A DNA stretch of 64,000 nt. Source: Bacteroidales bacterium UBA5349. GTDB taxonomy: Bacteria; Bacteroidota; Bacteroidia; Bacteroidales; Tenuifilaceae. Made by a program: the position numbers and the translations under genes. The DNA lies in assembly GCA_002410065.1 (NCBI GenBank), contig DHQB01000009.1, forward strand, positions 147,059-211,058. Reading direction: 5' to 3'. The notes under the pieces are model-generated. The model was not told the origin of the DNA and searched no databases. It saw only the letters and a program-made list of their open reading frames with translations. Shown in pieces: positions 34,679-43,419 of this stretch. The stretch's first letter is position 1. Each line of letters opens with the position of its first letter.

Positions 34679-37156
34679 CTATTCCATATCCATATCAAGT
34701 CCAACATTATCGGGTTGTTTTTCGCGGCGCGCCCTATACTCATTAATCCTGTATGAGAAACCAATGAAAATAACACGACTTTCTCTATAACGATCGATAT
34801 TACTTGTAAAGTTTGTGCCCCAAGTTTCCGATTTGTGGTTCATGGTTTTTAGCACATCGCTAACTCTAAGGGTAATTGTTCCCTTACGATTCAATACGTT
34901 TATGCGTGCTCCAAGGTCAAACCAGTACATTTCTGCAGTACGCCCTTGTCCACCTCCCGATTGCCAAAAGCGCATGCTTCCGCCAACAGATATGGAAGGT
35001 GAGCGATAGTTGCCATTGAGTTGCAGTTCAATGTTTTTTCCAATATTCCATGTAGATGTGGCTCGTGCAGACCAGCCATCACCAGTGCTCGATCTTTCAT
35101 CCAGAAAATCGGAGTAGAGTTTGGTTCTAAAGTAGTTTGCGTTTGCATTTACTTTCCACCAAGGAGTAATGGTTTGACTAACAACACCTTCTATACCTAG
35201 GCTTTCACTTTTATCAATATTTTTAAAGGTTGACATGGCAATATTATCGTCACCCACCTCAACGTATCGCGAAATAATATCGTTGGTGTTGCGCTGATAT
35301 ACGGTGGCATTAACCTTGGTTTTTGGCAGGTTATAGTAATAGCTAATTTCAAAACTATTGGTCAATTCGGGGTTTAGCATTGGGTTACCTTGGCTAAGGT
35401 TTAGCGAATCAGTATAGTCAATAAAGGGGTTAAGCATTCGGGTATTTGGACGGCTAACTCTTCGACTATAGGCTATTTGAGTTGAGTTTCTCTCGTTTAT
35501 ATCCCACTTTATATGAGCACTGGGGAAAAGTTGAAGAGAATCTCTTTTTATTGGTTCATAACCGCCAGCCTTTTGCTCGGCATTGGTTAATGCTTGCTCT
35601 AATCTAAGACCTCCTTGATAGCTGAACTTCTCATTTCCAAACGTGTTAGAATAGATTGCATATGCTGCATACTGCTGCTCGTTGTAAACAAAGGTGTTGC
35701 TACGCAACGGATCGTAAACCCAAGCGTTGGAACTATTAAAAATGGAGTAGATATAATCTTCATCCTGCGCACGGATCATTGCTTTCAGACCTGTTTCTAA
35801 CCTACCACCATTTCCTATCGGCTGTACCAAATCGGTTTGCAAAACTATTGAATTGGACAATGAACCAGATACGGATTTTTGTTTAAAATCATTGCTACCA
35901 ATTAGCCCGTCCCATTGTAGTATATTATTTCCATTATTCCCATCCGTAGCATAATAATAGGCATCTGCAGTTAGCTCTTGCCCTTTTTGCTTACCACTCA
36001 ATTTGTAGTTTAGCGATAGGTTATAGCCTGAACCATCCATTATGCCGGTATTTTTTCTGAAATAATTTACATTTGAGAAGTCGGAACTATTATACAAATT
36101 GGTTTCGGTTAAGTCCCACACGTTAAAATCGCGCGAGTTGTATCCCCCTGTAAAGGTTAACGTATTGCGATCGTTAATGAAGAAATCGGCACCAGCCCTA
36201 AGGTTCATAAAACTACCATTTCTTCTAAAATCTTGATCTTGAAAAAGTTCGCTATTGCCTCCCGAAGTTGATGAAAATCTGTCGGAAAGTGTTCCTCCAG
36301 TCATTCGGAACTTACGAAAGCTTACGTTGGTAAATAGGTTAACCTTGTCCTGTCTGTAGTTAAAATTTAAGGTTCCGTTATACTTGTCGCCTGTACCAGC
36401 CGTTAGCATAACCATTCCGTGGTAACCAGGGTCACGTTTTTTCTTTAAAACAATATTAATAATACCCGATAATCCATCAGGATCGTATCGGGCTGAGGGG
36501 TTGGTTATAACCTCTACACTTTCAATAATGCTTGCAGGAATTTCATCAATGCTAGAGTATGTAGATGGCCTACCATCAATAAGTATGGTAACATTTTGGC
36601 TACCCCTTAGGCTCACATTGCCCTCCATATCAACTTCTACCGAAGGTATGCTCTGCATAATCTCGAGGGCCGAGCCACCCTCTGCATTAATATCCTTTTC
36701 AACATTGAATACCTTTTTATCCAGGTTATGGGTAAGCATCTGCTTTTGACCAGTAATTATTACAGTTTCGAGATTTTCTGAGGCTGGTTCTATTGATAGA
36801 TCACCCAACGAAACCTCAAGATTTTGAGGGTTAACAAAAAAAGAACCTACTTTAGATGTGTTATAACCAATGAATTTAACCTCACCATAGTATCTTCCCA
36901 TTGGAACTTTATCAATGGTAAACTCTCCCCTTTGATTGGTTATTCCCCCTGTAACTAAAGTTGAGTCGCGCATTTTGTACAATGCAATATTTGCATACTC
37001 AACCGGTAAGTTGTCTATTTTGTCAAAAACTTTCCCTCTAACTGTACCTGTAAGGTTAGGGTTCATTCCTGGTCCACCTCCTTGGCGTTGTTGTGCAAAT
37101 GTGGAATAGCTTGCTAAAATGAGTAATAATGCCGTAAATAATGATTTTAGTTTCAT
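34679..37156 (-). CDS. TonB-dependent outer membrane receptor (OMP_b-brl_3 family)
   Basis: This 825-residue protein begins with a signal peptide (cleavage near STFAQ). Next is a carboxypeptidase-regulatory-like domain (VRGKVFDKIDNLPVEYANI to YNTSKVGSFFV, about 38-115) and a plug domain (EIMQSIPSVEVDMEGNVSLRG, TILIDGRPS, SARYDPDGLSGIINIVLKK). The rest is a long barrel with many aromatic strands. The barrel type and plug resemble the outer membrane beta-barrel family 3 rather than SusC. No SusD or substrate-specific partner is adjacent, so the cargo (iron chelate, peptide or other) cannot be told. It has its own terminator, and 323 bases separate it from the next gene upstream. Confidence 0.88.
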   Translation of the reverse strand: MKLKSLFTALLLILASYSTFAQQRQGGGPGMNPNLTGTVRGKVFDKIDNLPVEYANIALYKMRDSTLVTGGITNQRGEFTIDKVPMGRYYGEVKFIGYNTSKVGSFFVNPQNLEVSLGDLSIEPASENLETVIITGQKQMLTHNLDKKVFNVEKDINAEGGSALEIMQSIPSVEVDMEGNVSLRGSQNVTILIDGRPSTYSSIDEIPASIIESVEVITNPSARYDPDGLSGIINIVLKKKRDPGYHGMVMLTAGTGDKYNGTLNFNYRQDKVNLFTNVSFRKFRMTGGTLSDRFSSTSGGNSELFQDQDFRRNGSFMNLRAGADFFINDRNTLTFTGGYNSRDFNVWDLTETNLYNSSDFSNVNYFRKNTGIMDGSGYNLSLNYKLSGKQKGQELTADAYYYATDGNNGNNILQWDGLIGSNDFKQKSVSGSLSNSIVLQTDLVQPIGNGGRLETGLKAMIRAQDEDYIYSIFNSSNAWVYDPLRSNTFVYNEQQYAAYAIYSNTFGNEKFSYQGGLRLEQALTNAEQKAGGYEPIKRDSLQLFPSAHIKWDINERNSTQIAYSRRVSRPNTRMLNPFIDYTDSLNLSQGNPMLNPELTNSFEISYYYNLPKTKVNATVYQRNTNDIISRYVEVGDDNIAMSTFKNIDKSESLGIEGVVSQTITPWWKVNANANYFRTKLYSDFLDERSSTGDGWSARATSTWNIGKNIELQLNGNYRSPSISVGGSMRFWQSGGGQGRTAEMYWFDLGARINVLNRKGTITLRVSDVLKTMNHKSETWGTNFTSNIDRYRESRVIFIGFSYRINEYRARREKQPDNVGLDMDME

Positions 37157-37479
37157 ATGTGTTTATAATAATTGTTGTTATAGATCTTGATTTTATAATA
37201 AGTAGTAATTTGACTCATGCTTTCTCTAAAACTTGCGCATAGGTTAAAAATATTTCCGATAATCATTATTTATAGGATCATCCTTTCCGTTTAAAGCCTA
37301 AACAGTAACAAAAAGGGCTATGGAATGTTGTGGGAGTAATCTTTTATAAATTCGAAAGGATTAAAAGGGGGGATGATCTGAATTAAAAAAGTTAGGGTTA
37401 AAGCAATTGGAATAGATTGCTAACCCCATTTGTGTAGATCAGAAAATATGATAAAAGGTTCTGTTATTAATAAATCTAA
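37157..37479. other. Intergenic region upstream of the outer membrane receptor gene
   Basis: These 323 bases carry the upstream region of the leftward receptor gene and the terminator of the TPR gene (37395-37426). I found no exact TAnnTTTG element on the minus strand, no ORF worth naming and no RNA gene. Confidence 0.5.
37395..37426 (-). terminator. Terminator after the nadD/TPR genes
   Basis: GGGTTA (37395-37400) plus GCAAT (37403-37407) pair with ATTGC (37416-37420) and TAACCC (37421-37426), leaving a 2-base bulge. On the minus strand a run of six T follows shortly after. Confidence 0.55.
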
Positions 37480-37758
37480 CTAGGGATTAAGCAAATCAGG
37501 ATTCCGAAATCCCATGATATTCTTAACCATCTCCAGTGAAACCGTGGCCTGATTGTGCAAAGGATTAATACTTAACGTCTTGCTAAAATCACTCATTGCT
37601 GCAGTTAAATTGCCATTCTGCCAATGCGTTTTACCTCTATAGAAATAGGCCTCGGCATTAAGGGGATCATTTTTAATTATCTTATTAAATTGTTCCTCTG
37701 CTTTAGCTAGGTCGCTGGCATATAGTGCTTGCAAACCTTTTCCTAATTTTTCATCCAT
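37480..37758 (-). CDS. Small tetratricopeptide-repeat protein
   Basis: The 92-residue product consists of about two TPR units, LQALYASDLAKAEEQFNKII and AEAYFYRGKTHWQNGNLTAA, followed by a third partial one. It has no signal peptide and is probably cytoplasmic. It begins only four bases after the nadD stop and is the last gene of the leftward trmD/yicC/gmk/nadD group. Such short TPR proteins bind partners, and I cannot say which one. Its tight coupling to nadD suggests coexpression, not a proven functional link. Confidence 0.8.
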   Translation of the reverse strand: MDEKLGKGLQALYASDLAKAEEQFNKIIKNDPLNAEAYFYRGKTHWQNGNLTAAMSDFSKTLSINPLHNQATVSLEMVKNIMGFRNPDLLNP

Positions 37759-37762
37759 CAGT

Positions 37763-38341
37763 TTATGCTTTATATAATTGATTATCTATTAAATATTGGT
37801 ACGCCTTAATGGGCATAAAATAGCTTACGTTTTTGTTCTTTAAAATAGAATTGCGAAGAAATGTTGAGCTAAGCTCCATAATTGGCGCATTTATTATTTC
37901 CACATTGTATTTCAGCGCTATTTCACCCACATTCGATCCTAGTCGGGGATAAACCATAAAACGATAGTTTTTAAGCAAAGCCTCAAAATCTTTCCATTTA
38001 TGGATAGATTCCATTGAGTCGGCTCCCATAAGTACCGTAAACTTTCGCATTGGGTATTGCTTATCTAACGCTTCTAGTGTATCAATAGTGTAGGAGGGAC
38101 GTGGCATATTCATTTCAATATCGCAAAGCGATATTCTAGGGTTAAAATCCTCTATGGCAAGCTTTGTCATTTCAAGGCGATGCTTATCGGGGGCAAGCTC
38201 GTGCTGCTTCTTTAAAGGATTTTGGGGGCTTACCACAAACCAGATCTCATCCAAATCGGTAAATTCAAGCATATATCCTGCAAGGGCTATATGGCCGTTG
38301 TGAATTGGATTAAATGACCCAAAGAAGAGACCTGTTTTCAT
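37763..38341 (-). CDS. nadD: Nicotinate-nucleotide adenylyltransferase
   Basis: This 192-residue enzyme joins nicotinate mononucleotide and ATP to form deamido-NAD in NAD synthesis. The nucleotidyltransferase motif GSFNPIHNGHI lies at the N-terminus. EIWFVVSPQNPLKK, the metal/phosphate region VLMGADSMESIHKWKDFEALL and the late motif ELSSTFLRNSI are all typical of NadD. It follows gmk by 24 bases and precedes the small TPR gene by four, so these are one transcription unit. Confidence 0.95.
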   Translation of the reverse strand: MKTGLFFGSFNPIHNGHIALAGYMLEFTDLDEIWFVVSPQNPLKKQHELAPDKHRLEMTKLAIEDFNPRISLCDIEMNMPRPSYTIDTLEALDKQYPMRKFTVLMGADSMESIHKWKDFEALLKNYRFMVYPRLGSNVGEIALKYNVEIINAPIMELSSTFLRNSILKNKNVSYFMPIKAYQYLIDNQLYKA

Positions 38342-38365
38342 AAAAAATGTTTACGTAAGGTTAAG

Positions 38366-38932
38366 CTATTTTGCAATAAATTCAGCAACAACTTTTTCAG
38401 CCTCAGCAATTGCATCGCCAAGTTTATTGTTTACTATTATTCTATCAAACTCTTTGGCGTAAGCCATTTCTTTCATTGCTTTGCCAATACGCTTTTCTAG
38501 GCTATCGGGTGTTTCAGTCCCTCTATTCTCAAGCCGTAATCGAAGTTCCTCAACGGAAGGAGGCATAACGAAAATGGCCAATGCTCTATCCCCAAACTGC
38601 TTTTTTAAGTTTAATCCACCTAACACATCAACATCAAAAACTACATGGTTACCCTTTTTCCAAATTCGCTCCAACTCCGATTTTAGCGTACCATAGTATG
38701 AACCATTGTAAACCTCTTCCCATTCAATAAATTCGTTTTTATCAATCTTAGATCTAAATTCCTCGGGCGATAAAAAATGGTAATCGCGAGCATGAACCTC
38801 TCCTTCACGCATACTTCGGCTACAGGCGGAAACGGAGAATTCAAGGTTTTTAAGTTTTTGTAATAGACTTTTAACTATTGTTGTCTTTCCCGAACCCGAA
38901 GGTGCTGAGAATATTAGTAGTTTGCCGTCCAT
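38366..38932 (-). CDS. gmk: Guanylate kinase
   Basis: From the ATG at 38932 the product has 188 residues, the usual size. A TTG nine bases upstream would add only three residues. It phosphorylates GMP to GDP. The P-loop APSGSGKT lies at 10-17, and FSVSACSRSMREGEVHARDYHFLS is the GMP-binding part. FIEWEEVYNGSYYGTLKSELE and VVFDVDVLGGLNLKK follow, then the lid arginines in LRLRLENRGTETPDSLEKR. It lies between yicC and nadD on the same strand, a common order in Bacteroidota. Confidence 0.95.
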   Translation of the reverse strand: MDGKLLIFSAPSGSGKTTIVKSLLQKLKNLEFSVSACSRSMREGEVHARDYHFLSPEEFRSKIDKNEFIEWEEVYNGSYYGTLKSELERIWKKGNHVVFDVDVLGGLNLKKQFGDRALAIFVMPPSVEELRLRLENRGTETPDSLEKRIGKAMKEMAYAKEFDRIIVNNKLGDAIAEAEKVVAEFIAK

Positions 38933-39015
38933 GGTTTTCAAAATGTTTATTATTTAGTCGTTGGTTAGCTATCCGGGGACAATCAATAATTTGACTATTG
39001 GGCTAACTCTTTAAA

Positions 39016-39897
39016 TTACAGAATATTGAGTAACTGTTCTTTTATCTTTTCCAACTCGTCCTTCATGCAAACAACTAGCTTCTGTATTTCGGTATGGTTT
39101 GCTTTTGAACCCAGTGTATTTATCTCGCGCCCCATTTCTTGAGCAATAAAACCCAATTTGCGCCCTGCAGCTTCATCCTCTTTAAGGGTATCAATAAAGT
39201 ATTTACAGTGGTTGGCAAGACGGATTTTCTCTTCGTTTACATCAAATTTCTCAATATAATACACGAGTTCCTGCTCAAATCTATTTTTATCTACACTTAC
39301 ATCCTTGCCAAGTTTTTCAAGGTTTTCCCTTATTCGGGTACGAACAGTCTCCAAACGCTCTGCTTCAAAGGGGTTAACCTGATTAAGCAGATCTGAAATA
39401 AGGGATACCCTATTAATCAGGTCAGTTTCTGTTATTTTACCCTCCTGGCACCTAAAATCGTTGAAATTGTTTAGGGCCATATCTATACAACTACTTAAAG
39501 CATCAAATTCTCCTTCGCCAACCTCTTGGGCTTGTACATTGAAAATTTCGGGTAACTTAAGTATAGTTTGAAGTATCGGTTCGTTTTGCATTGGCATATT
39601 AAAATCGCCTGCAATGCTCATAATCTGGTCGAGGTAAGATTTAAAAACATCGCGATTTATTGTTGGTGCGGAACTACTAGTAGCCTTCTCAATATTCACA
39701 TAACAATCAACTTTTCCTCTTTGTATGCTTTGGGCCAACTTATTGCGTATTTCTAACTCTTTTTCCTTGTAAACAAACGGCATTCTTAAGTTCGATATGT
39801 CGAGTTGCTTACTGTTTAGCGATTTAATTTCGGTGATTATTTTAATCCCGTTTATCTCTATTTCGGCTTTACCGAAACCGGTCATTGATTTTGTCAT
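39016..39897 (-). CDS. YicC/YloC-family endoribonuclease
   Basis: The 293-residue product starts TKSMTGFGKAEIEINGIKI, the hallmark of YicC/YloC proteins. It ends with the conserved DUF1732 region (EEKIRLANHCKYFIDTLKE, GRKLGFIAQEMGREINTLGSKA). E. coli YicC has been reported as an RNase that acts on certain small RNAs. It is encoded between trmD and gmk, and yicC-gmk linkage is widespread in bacteria. All segments are present with no sign of decay. Confidence 0.9.
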   Translation of the reverse strand: MTKSMTGFGKAEIEINGIKIITEIKSLNSKQLDISNLRMPFVYKEKELEIRNKLAQSIQRGKVDCYVNIEKATSSSAPTINRDVFKSYLDQIMSIAGDFNMPMQNEPILQTILKLPEIFNVQAQEVGEGEFDALSSCIDMALNNFNDFRCQEGKITETDLINRVSLISDLLNQVNPFEAERLETVRTRIRENLEKLGKDVSVDKNRFEQELVYYIEKFDVNEEKIRLANHCKYFIDTLKEDEAAGRKLGFIAQEMGREINTLGSKANHTEIQKLVVCMKDELEKIKEQLLNIL

Positions 39898-39953
39898 CTC
39901 TTATAGTTCAGGTTTTATCTTTTAATATCTTTTTTTAACTCTTTTATGTTTGT

Positions 39954-40646
39954 TTAATCTTCACCCTTCATGCGTTTAAGCAATTCAGGTCTTAATCTTT
40001 TGGTGCGTTTAACAGCCTGGTCCATTTGCCACTCCTCAATCTTTTTAAAATTTCCAGATGTTAGTATCTCAGGCACTTCCCATCCATTAAATTCAGCAGG
40101 ACGGGTATAAACCGGTGGGGCCAACAGGCCATCCTGAAATGAATCTGTGAGTGCTGAGGTTTCATCGGATAGTACCCCAGGAATAAGCCTCACAACGCTA
40201 TCAATTATAATAGCAGCAGCCAATTCGCCACCGGATAGAACGTAATCTCCAATGGATATTTCTCGGGTAATTAAATGTTCACGTATTCTATGATCTATGC
40301 CTTTGTAGTGTCCACAAAGAATAATCAAATTCCCTTTAATACTAAGTTCATTCGCCAAATTTTGCGTGAGCTTATCGCCATCGGGCGAGGTGTAAATTAC
40401 CTCATCATATTCCCGTTCAGCCTTAAGTTTGGTGATAACACTAAAAATTGGTTCAATTTTCATCACCATTCCAGCATCGGGTCCAAAAGCGTAATCGTCA
40501 ACTGTACGGTGCTTATCAGTTGTATAATCTCGCAATTGGTGAATATGCAAATCTACCAAACCCTTTTGCTGCGCACGTTTAATAATCGAGTGACCCAAGG
40601 GGCTCTCTAAAATTTCGGGCAGTACTGTAATTACATCAATTCGCAT
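39954..40646 (-). CDS. trmD: tRNA (guanine-37-N1)-methyltransferase
   Basis: This 230-residue SPOUT enzyme methylates G37 of tRNAs using S-adenosylmethionine, preventing frameshifts. MRIDVITVLPEI opens the chain. DDYAFGPDAGMVMKIEPIF, the knot motif LCGHYKGIDHRI and GDYVLSGGELAAAIIIDS are diagnostic, and the C-terminal helical domain is complete. It heads the leftward group yicC-gmk-nadD-TPR, with 56 bases to yicC. In many bacteria trmD sits among ribosomal genes, but not here. Confidence 0.95.
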   Translation of the reverse strand: MRIDVITVLPEILESPLGHSIIKRAQQKGLVDLHIHQLRDYTTDKHRTVDDYAFGPDAGMVMKIEPIFSVITKLKAEREYDEVIYTSPDGDKLTQNLANELSIKGNLIILCGHYKGIDHRIREHLITREISIGDYVLSGGELAAAIIIDSVVRLIPGVLSDETSALTDSFQDGLLAPPVYTRPAEFNGWEVPEILTSGNFKKIEEWQMDQAVKRTKRLRPELLKRMKGED

Positions 40647-40665
40647 TTTACATAAAAATATGTAG

Positions 40666-40673
40666 CAAAGTTA
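40666..40673 (-). promoter_or_regulatory. Possible -7 element of trmD
   Basis: The minus strand reads TAACTTTG, an exact TAnnTTTG match 19 bases before the ATG. No good -33 is visible. Confidence 0.3.
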
Positions 40674-40804
40674 TGAAATGTTAGGGAGTTGTTGGTTATC
40701 CATACCGTTTTTAAAGAAAATCACTGAACATTTTTCATTTTATTTAATTTAAATACTATTTAGTGGATTTTTCATTACATTTAAAAACTCTATAAGCATA
40801 AAAT

Positions 40805-41230
40805 ATGAAAAAAATACTGGTTGTTTCGCAACGAAACTCTTGCCGTTCGCAAATGGCAGAGGGTTGGTTAAAATACTATGGCAAAGGTGTTACCGAGGTT
40901 ACGAGTGCCGGTGTTGTCCCCACTGAACTCGATTTGTTTGCAGCTAACGCTATGTCCGATGCCATTATTGATATATCCAATTATAAATCTAAAGGGATTG
41001 TTCAGGTTATTGATCAGGATTTTGATTATGTGATTGTTTTATCCAACGACATCGAGCATGTTTTGCCCACGTTTAAGGGTACACCGCGCATTTATGAATA
41101 CCCTTTCCCTGATGTTGGAGCAGTTGACTTGGGGGATGAGGAGAAAAAGCGGGCCTATGATAATTTACGTGATGAACTTGAAAATTTTTGCTTTGATTTT
41201 ATCCATCAAAAGATAAAACCATTAATATAG
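40805..41230 (+). CDS. ArsC/low-molecular-weight phosphatase-fold protein lacking the nucleophilic cysteine
   Basis: This 141-residue protein has the fold of thioredoxin-type arsenate reductases and low-molecular-weight tyrosine phosphatases. The N-terminal loop reads VVSQRNSCRSQMAEGW. In active enzymes the loop is CX5R (for example CTGNSCRS), but here the first position is Ser8, encoded by TCG, two base changes from either cysteine codon (TGC or TGT). The general-acid segment survives as YPFPDV. The resolving cysteines of ArsC near residues 82-89 are also absent: the only cysteines are Cys13 and one near residue 130. The fold probably still binds an oxyanion or a phosphoprotein, but classical catalysis looks impossible. 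The next gene (YjbQ) follows after five bases. Confidence 0.8.
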   Translation: MKKILVVSQRNSCRSQMAEGWLKYYGKGVTEVTSAGVVPTELDLFAANAMSDAIIDISNYKSKGIVQVIDQDFDYVIVLSNDIEHVLPTFKGTPRIYEYPFPDVGAVDLGDEEKKRAYDNLRDELENFCFDFIHQKIKPLI

Positions 41231-41235
41231 CCAAA

Positions 41236-41646
41236 ATGGTTCAGCAGGTAACCATAAAGTTGCCCCAGTACGTTAGGGGTATCCATTTAATTACGGAAAG
41301 GATTGTTGAAGAATTGCCACCTTTGCCTCAAGCGGGAATTCTCCATCTGTTCATCCAGCATACCTCGGCTGGGTTAACCATCAATGAGAATGCCGATCCA
41401 TCGGTAAGGGATGATTTGGATAAGTTCTTCGACAGAGTTGTACCTGAGGATCAGTCATTATACATGCATACACAAGAGGGGCCCGATGACATGCCTGCTC
41501 ACATTAAAGCATCACTTGTTGGTTTTTCAGTACAAATACCAATCACAAACAAAAAGCTTAACCTTGGGATATGGCAGGGTGTTTATCTTTGCGAATTTCG
41601 AAATAACGGGGGGAGGCGTAAAGTACTTGCCACAATAATCGGATAA
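41236..41646 (+). CDS. YjbQ/UPF0047-family protein
   Basis: The 136-residue product matches the YjbQ family over its full length. It has the strand GIHLITERI, then LHLFIQHTSAGLTINENADPSV with the conserved His and Asn, DLDKFFDRVVPED, DDMPAHIKASLVG and ending GIWQGVYLCEFRNNGG. E. coli YjbQ has weak thiamin-phosphate synthase activity in vitro, hence the label secondary thiamine-phosphate synthase; its real role is unclear. It starts five bases after the ArsC-like gene and is probably translated from the same message. Confidence 0.9.
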   Translation: MVQQVTIKLPQYVRGIHLITERIVEELPPLPQAGILHLFIQHTSAGLTINENADPSVRDDLDKFFDRVVPEDQSLYMHTQEGPDDMPAHIKASLVGFSVQIPITNKKLNLGIWQGVYLCEFRNNGGRRKVLATIIG

Positions 41647-41677
41647 GTTTCAAAATTTAGCTAAATATTGGTATTTG

Positions 41678-41709
41678 GTTGTAATTATTTTATAAAAGTC
41701 GTATTTTTG
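41678..41709 (+). promoter_or_regulatory. Promoter of iorAB
   Basis: GTTG (41678-41681), a 20-base spacer and TATTTTTG (41702-41709, exact -7) fit the Bacteroidota promoter. The transcript would start about 60 bases before the iorA ATG. Confidence 0.5.
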
Positions 41710-41778
41710 CTTTCAATATTTTCGATAATTGAGCAAATACATAAAAAATTATAAATCAATATTCCTTGAATTAAAATC

Positions 41779-43386
41779 ATGAGTATGAATAAACTACTTT
41801 TACTGGGTGTTGAGGCCATTGCACAGGGAGCTATAGATGCCGGAATATCGGGTGTATACGCATATCCGGGAACTCCTTCTACAGAGATTATGGAGTATGT
41901 TCAAGCCTCAAAACAGGCTGCTGAATTGGGGATACACCGCCAATGGTCGGCCAACGAAAAAACAGCAATGGAATCTGCCATAGGCATGTCGTACGCAGGT
42001 AAGCGTGCACTGGTATGTTTTAAGCATGTTGGCTTAAACGTTGCAGCCGATGCCTTTATTAATGCAACAATTACAGGTGTTAATGGTGGATTGGTTGTGC
42101 TTAGTGCTGACGATCCTTCAATGCACTCTTCGCAAAACGAGCAAGATTCAAGATTCTACGCAAAATTTGCCATGATTCCTGTTCTTGAACCTTCAAATCA
42201 GCAGGAAGCATACGAGATGGTGAATACTGCTTTCGAACTATCTGAAAGGCTTAATGTACCAGTAATGATAAGAATCACCACTCGTCTGGCACATTCAAGA
42301 TCGGGTGTTGGTACAAAACCCACAAAAGCACAGAATCAACTCCGACTCCCATCAAACCCACGTCAATTTGTGCTTTTACCTGGTATTGCTAGGGTTAACT
42401 ATAAAAAGTTACTAAATACCCAACCCTTGATGAGTAGCCTTGCCGAAGAGTCGGAATACAATAAGATGGTTAAGGGTAAAAGTAAAAAAATGGGAATTAT
42501 AGCAGCGGGTATTGCATACAACTACTTGATGGAGAATGTTAACAAGGATGATAATCCATACTATATTCTTAAGCTAACTCATTATCCTCTTCCTCCAAAG
42601 CAAGTTAAAGAACTTTATGATACCTGCGACAAGTTGCTAGTACTTGAAGACGGTTATCCAATTGTTGAGGAGATGGTTAAAGGTTTTCTTAATATTGGAA
42701 AGCCCGTGCATGGTAGGCTTGATGGTACTTTACCCCGTGATGGCGAGTTAAACCCTGCAATTGTTGCAAAGGCATTGGGTATGGAGACCTACGAAGGTTC
42801 ACCAATTCCAGCAATTGTTCGTAACCGACCACCTTCACTATGCGTAGGTTGCGGTCACCGCGACGTTTATGCCGCACTTAACGAAGCCCTTGAAGGATAT
42901 GAGAAAGGTAGAGTATTTGCCGATATAGGATGCTATACCCTTGGCGCTCTTCCTCCATTTAACGCAGTTAACTCTTGCGTTGATATGGGTGCATCTATTA
43001 CTATGGCCAAAGGTGCCGCAGATGCAGGGCTTGTTCCTGCTGTTGCAGTTATTGGCGACTCAACCTTTACCCACAGCGGAATGACAGGCTTGCTCGATGC
43101 TGTTAATGAGAATTCTCCCATAACGGTTATCATCTCCGACAATTCAACTGCTGGTATGACAGGAGGACAAACCTCATCGGCATTTGGACGAATAGTTGAA
43201 ATTTGCAAAGGATTAGGTGTTGATCCAGAGCATATTCATGTTACAACTCCTATAAAGAAGAACCACGAAGAGAATGTGGCGATCTTAAAAAAGGAACTTG
43301 CATACCAAGGTGTTTCCGTTATTATTCCTCAGCGCGAGTGTATTCAAACTTTTGCCCGCAGGAGAAAGAGCGAAAGAAACGCCTAA
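41779..43386 (+). CDS. iorA: Indolepyruvate:ferredoxin oxidoreductase alpha subunit, without the ferredoxin tail
   Basis: This 535-residue subunit carries the pyrimidine and thiamine-diphosphate domains of the enzyme that oxidatively decarboxylates aryl-pyruvates (or makes them in reverse). Visible motifs are GVYAYPGTPSTEIMEY and HVGLNVAADAFINA. In the second half are CVGCGHRDVYAAL, GCYTLGALPPF and GDSTFTHSGMTGLLDAV, with the diphosphate-binding GDS and NxT-type stretch. Longer members end in a domain with two 4Fe-4S motifs of the CxxCxxC type. Here the chain ends at QRECIQTFARRRKSERNA with no such motif, so electrons must reach ferredoxin another way. iorB follows after 33 bases. Confidence 0.93.
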   Translation: MSMNKLLLLGVEAIAQGAIDAGISGVYAYPGTPSTEIMEYVQASKQAAELGIHRQWSANEKTAMESAIGMSYAGKRALVCFKHVGLNVAADAFINATITGVNGGLVVLSADDPSMHSSQNEQDSRFYAKFAMIPVLEPSNQQEAYEMVNTAFELSERLNVPVMIRITTRLAHSRSGVGTKPTKAQNQLRLPSNPRQFVLLPGIARVNYKKLLNTQPLMSSLAEESEYNKMVKGKSKKMGIIAAGIAYNYLMENVNKDDNPYYILKLTHYPLPPKQVKELYDTCDKLLVLEDGYPIVEEMVKGFLNIGKPVHGRLDGTLPRDGELNPAIVAKALGMETYEGSPIPAIVRNRPPSLCVGCGHRDVYAALNEALEGYEKGRVFADIGCYTLGALPPFNAVNSCVDMGASITMAKGAADAGLVPAVAVIGDSTFTHSGMTGLLDAVNENSPITVIISDNSTAGMTGGQTSSAFGRIVEICKGLGVDPEHIHVTTPIKKNHEENVAILKKELAYQGVSVIIPQRECIQTFARRRKSERNA

Positions 43387-43419
43387 GGAACTGATTCATA
43401 AACCGAAAATTCAATTTAA

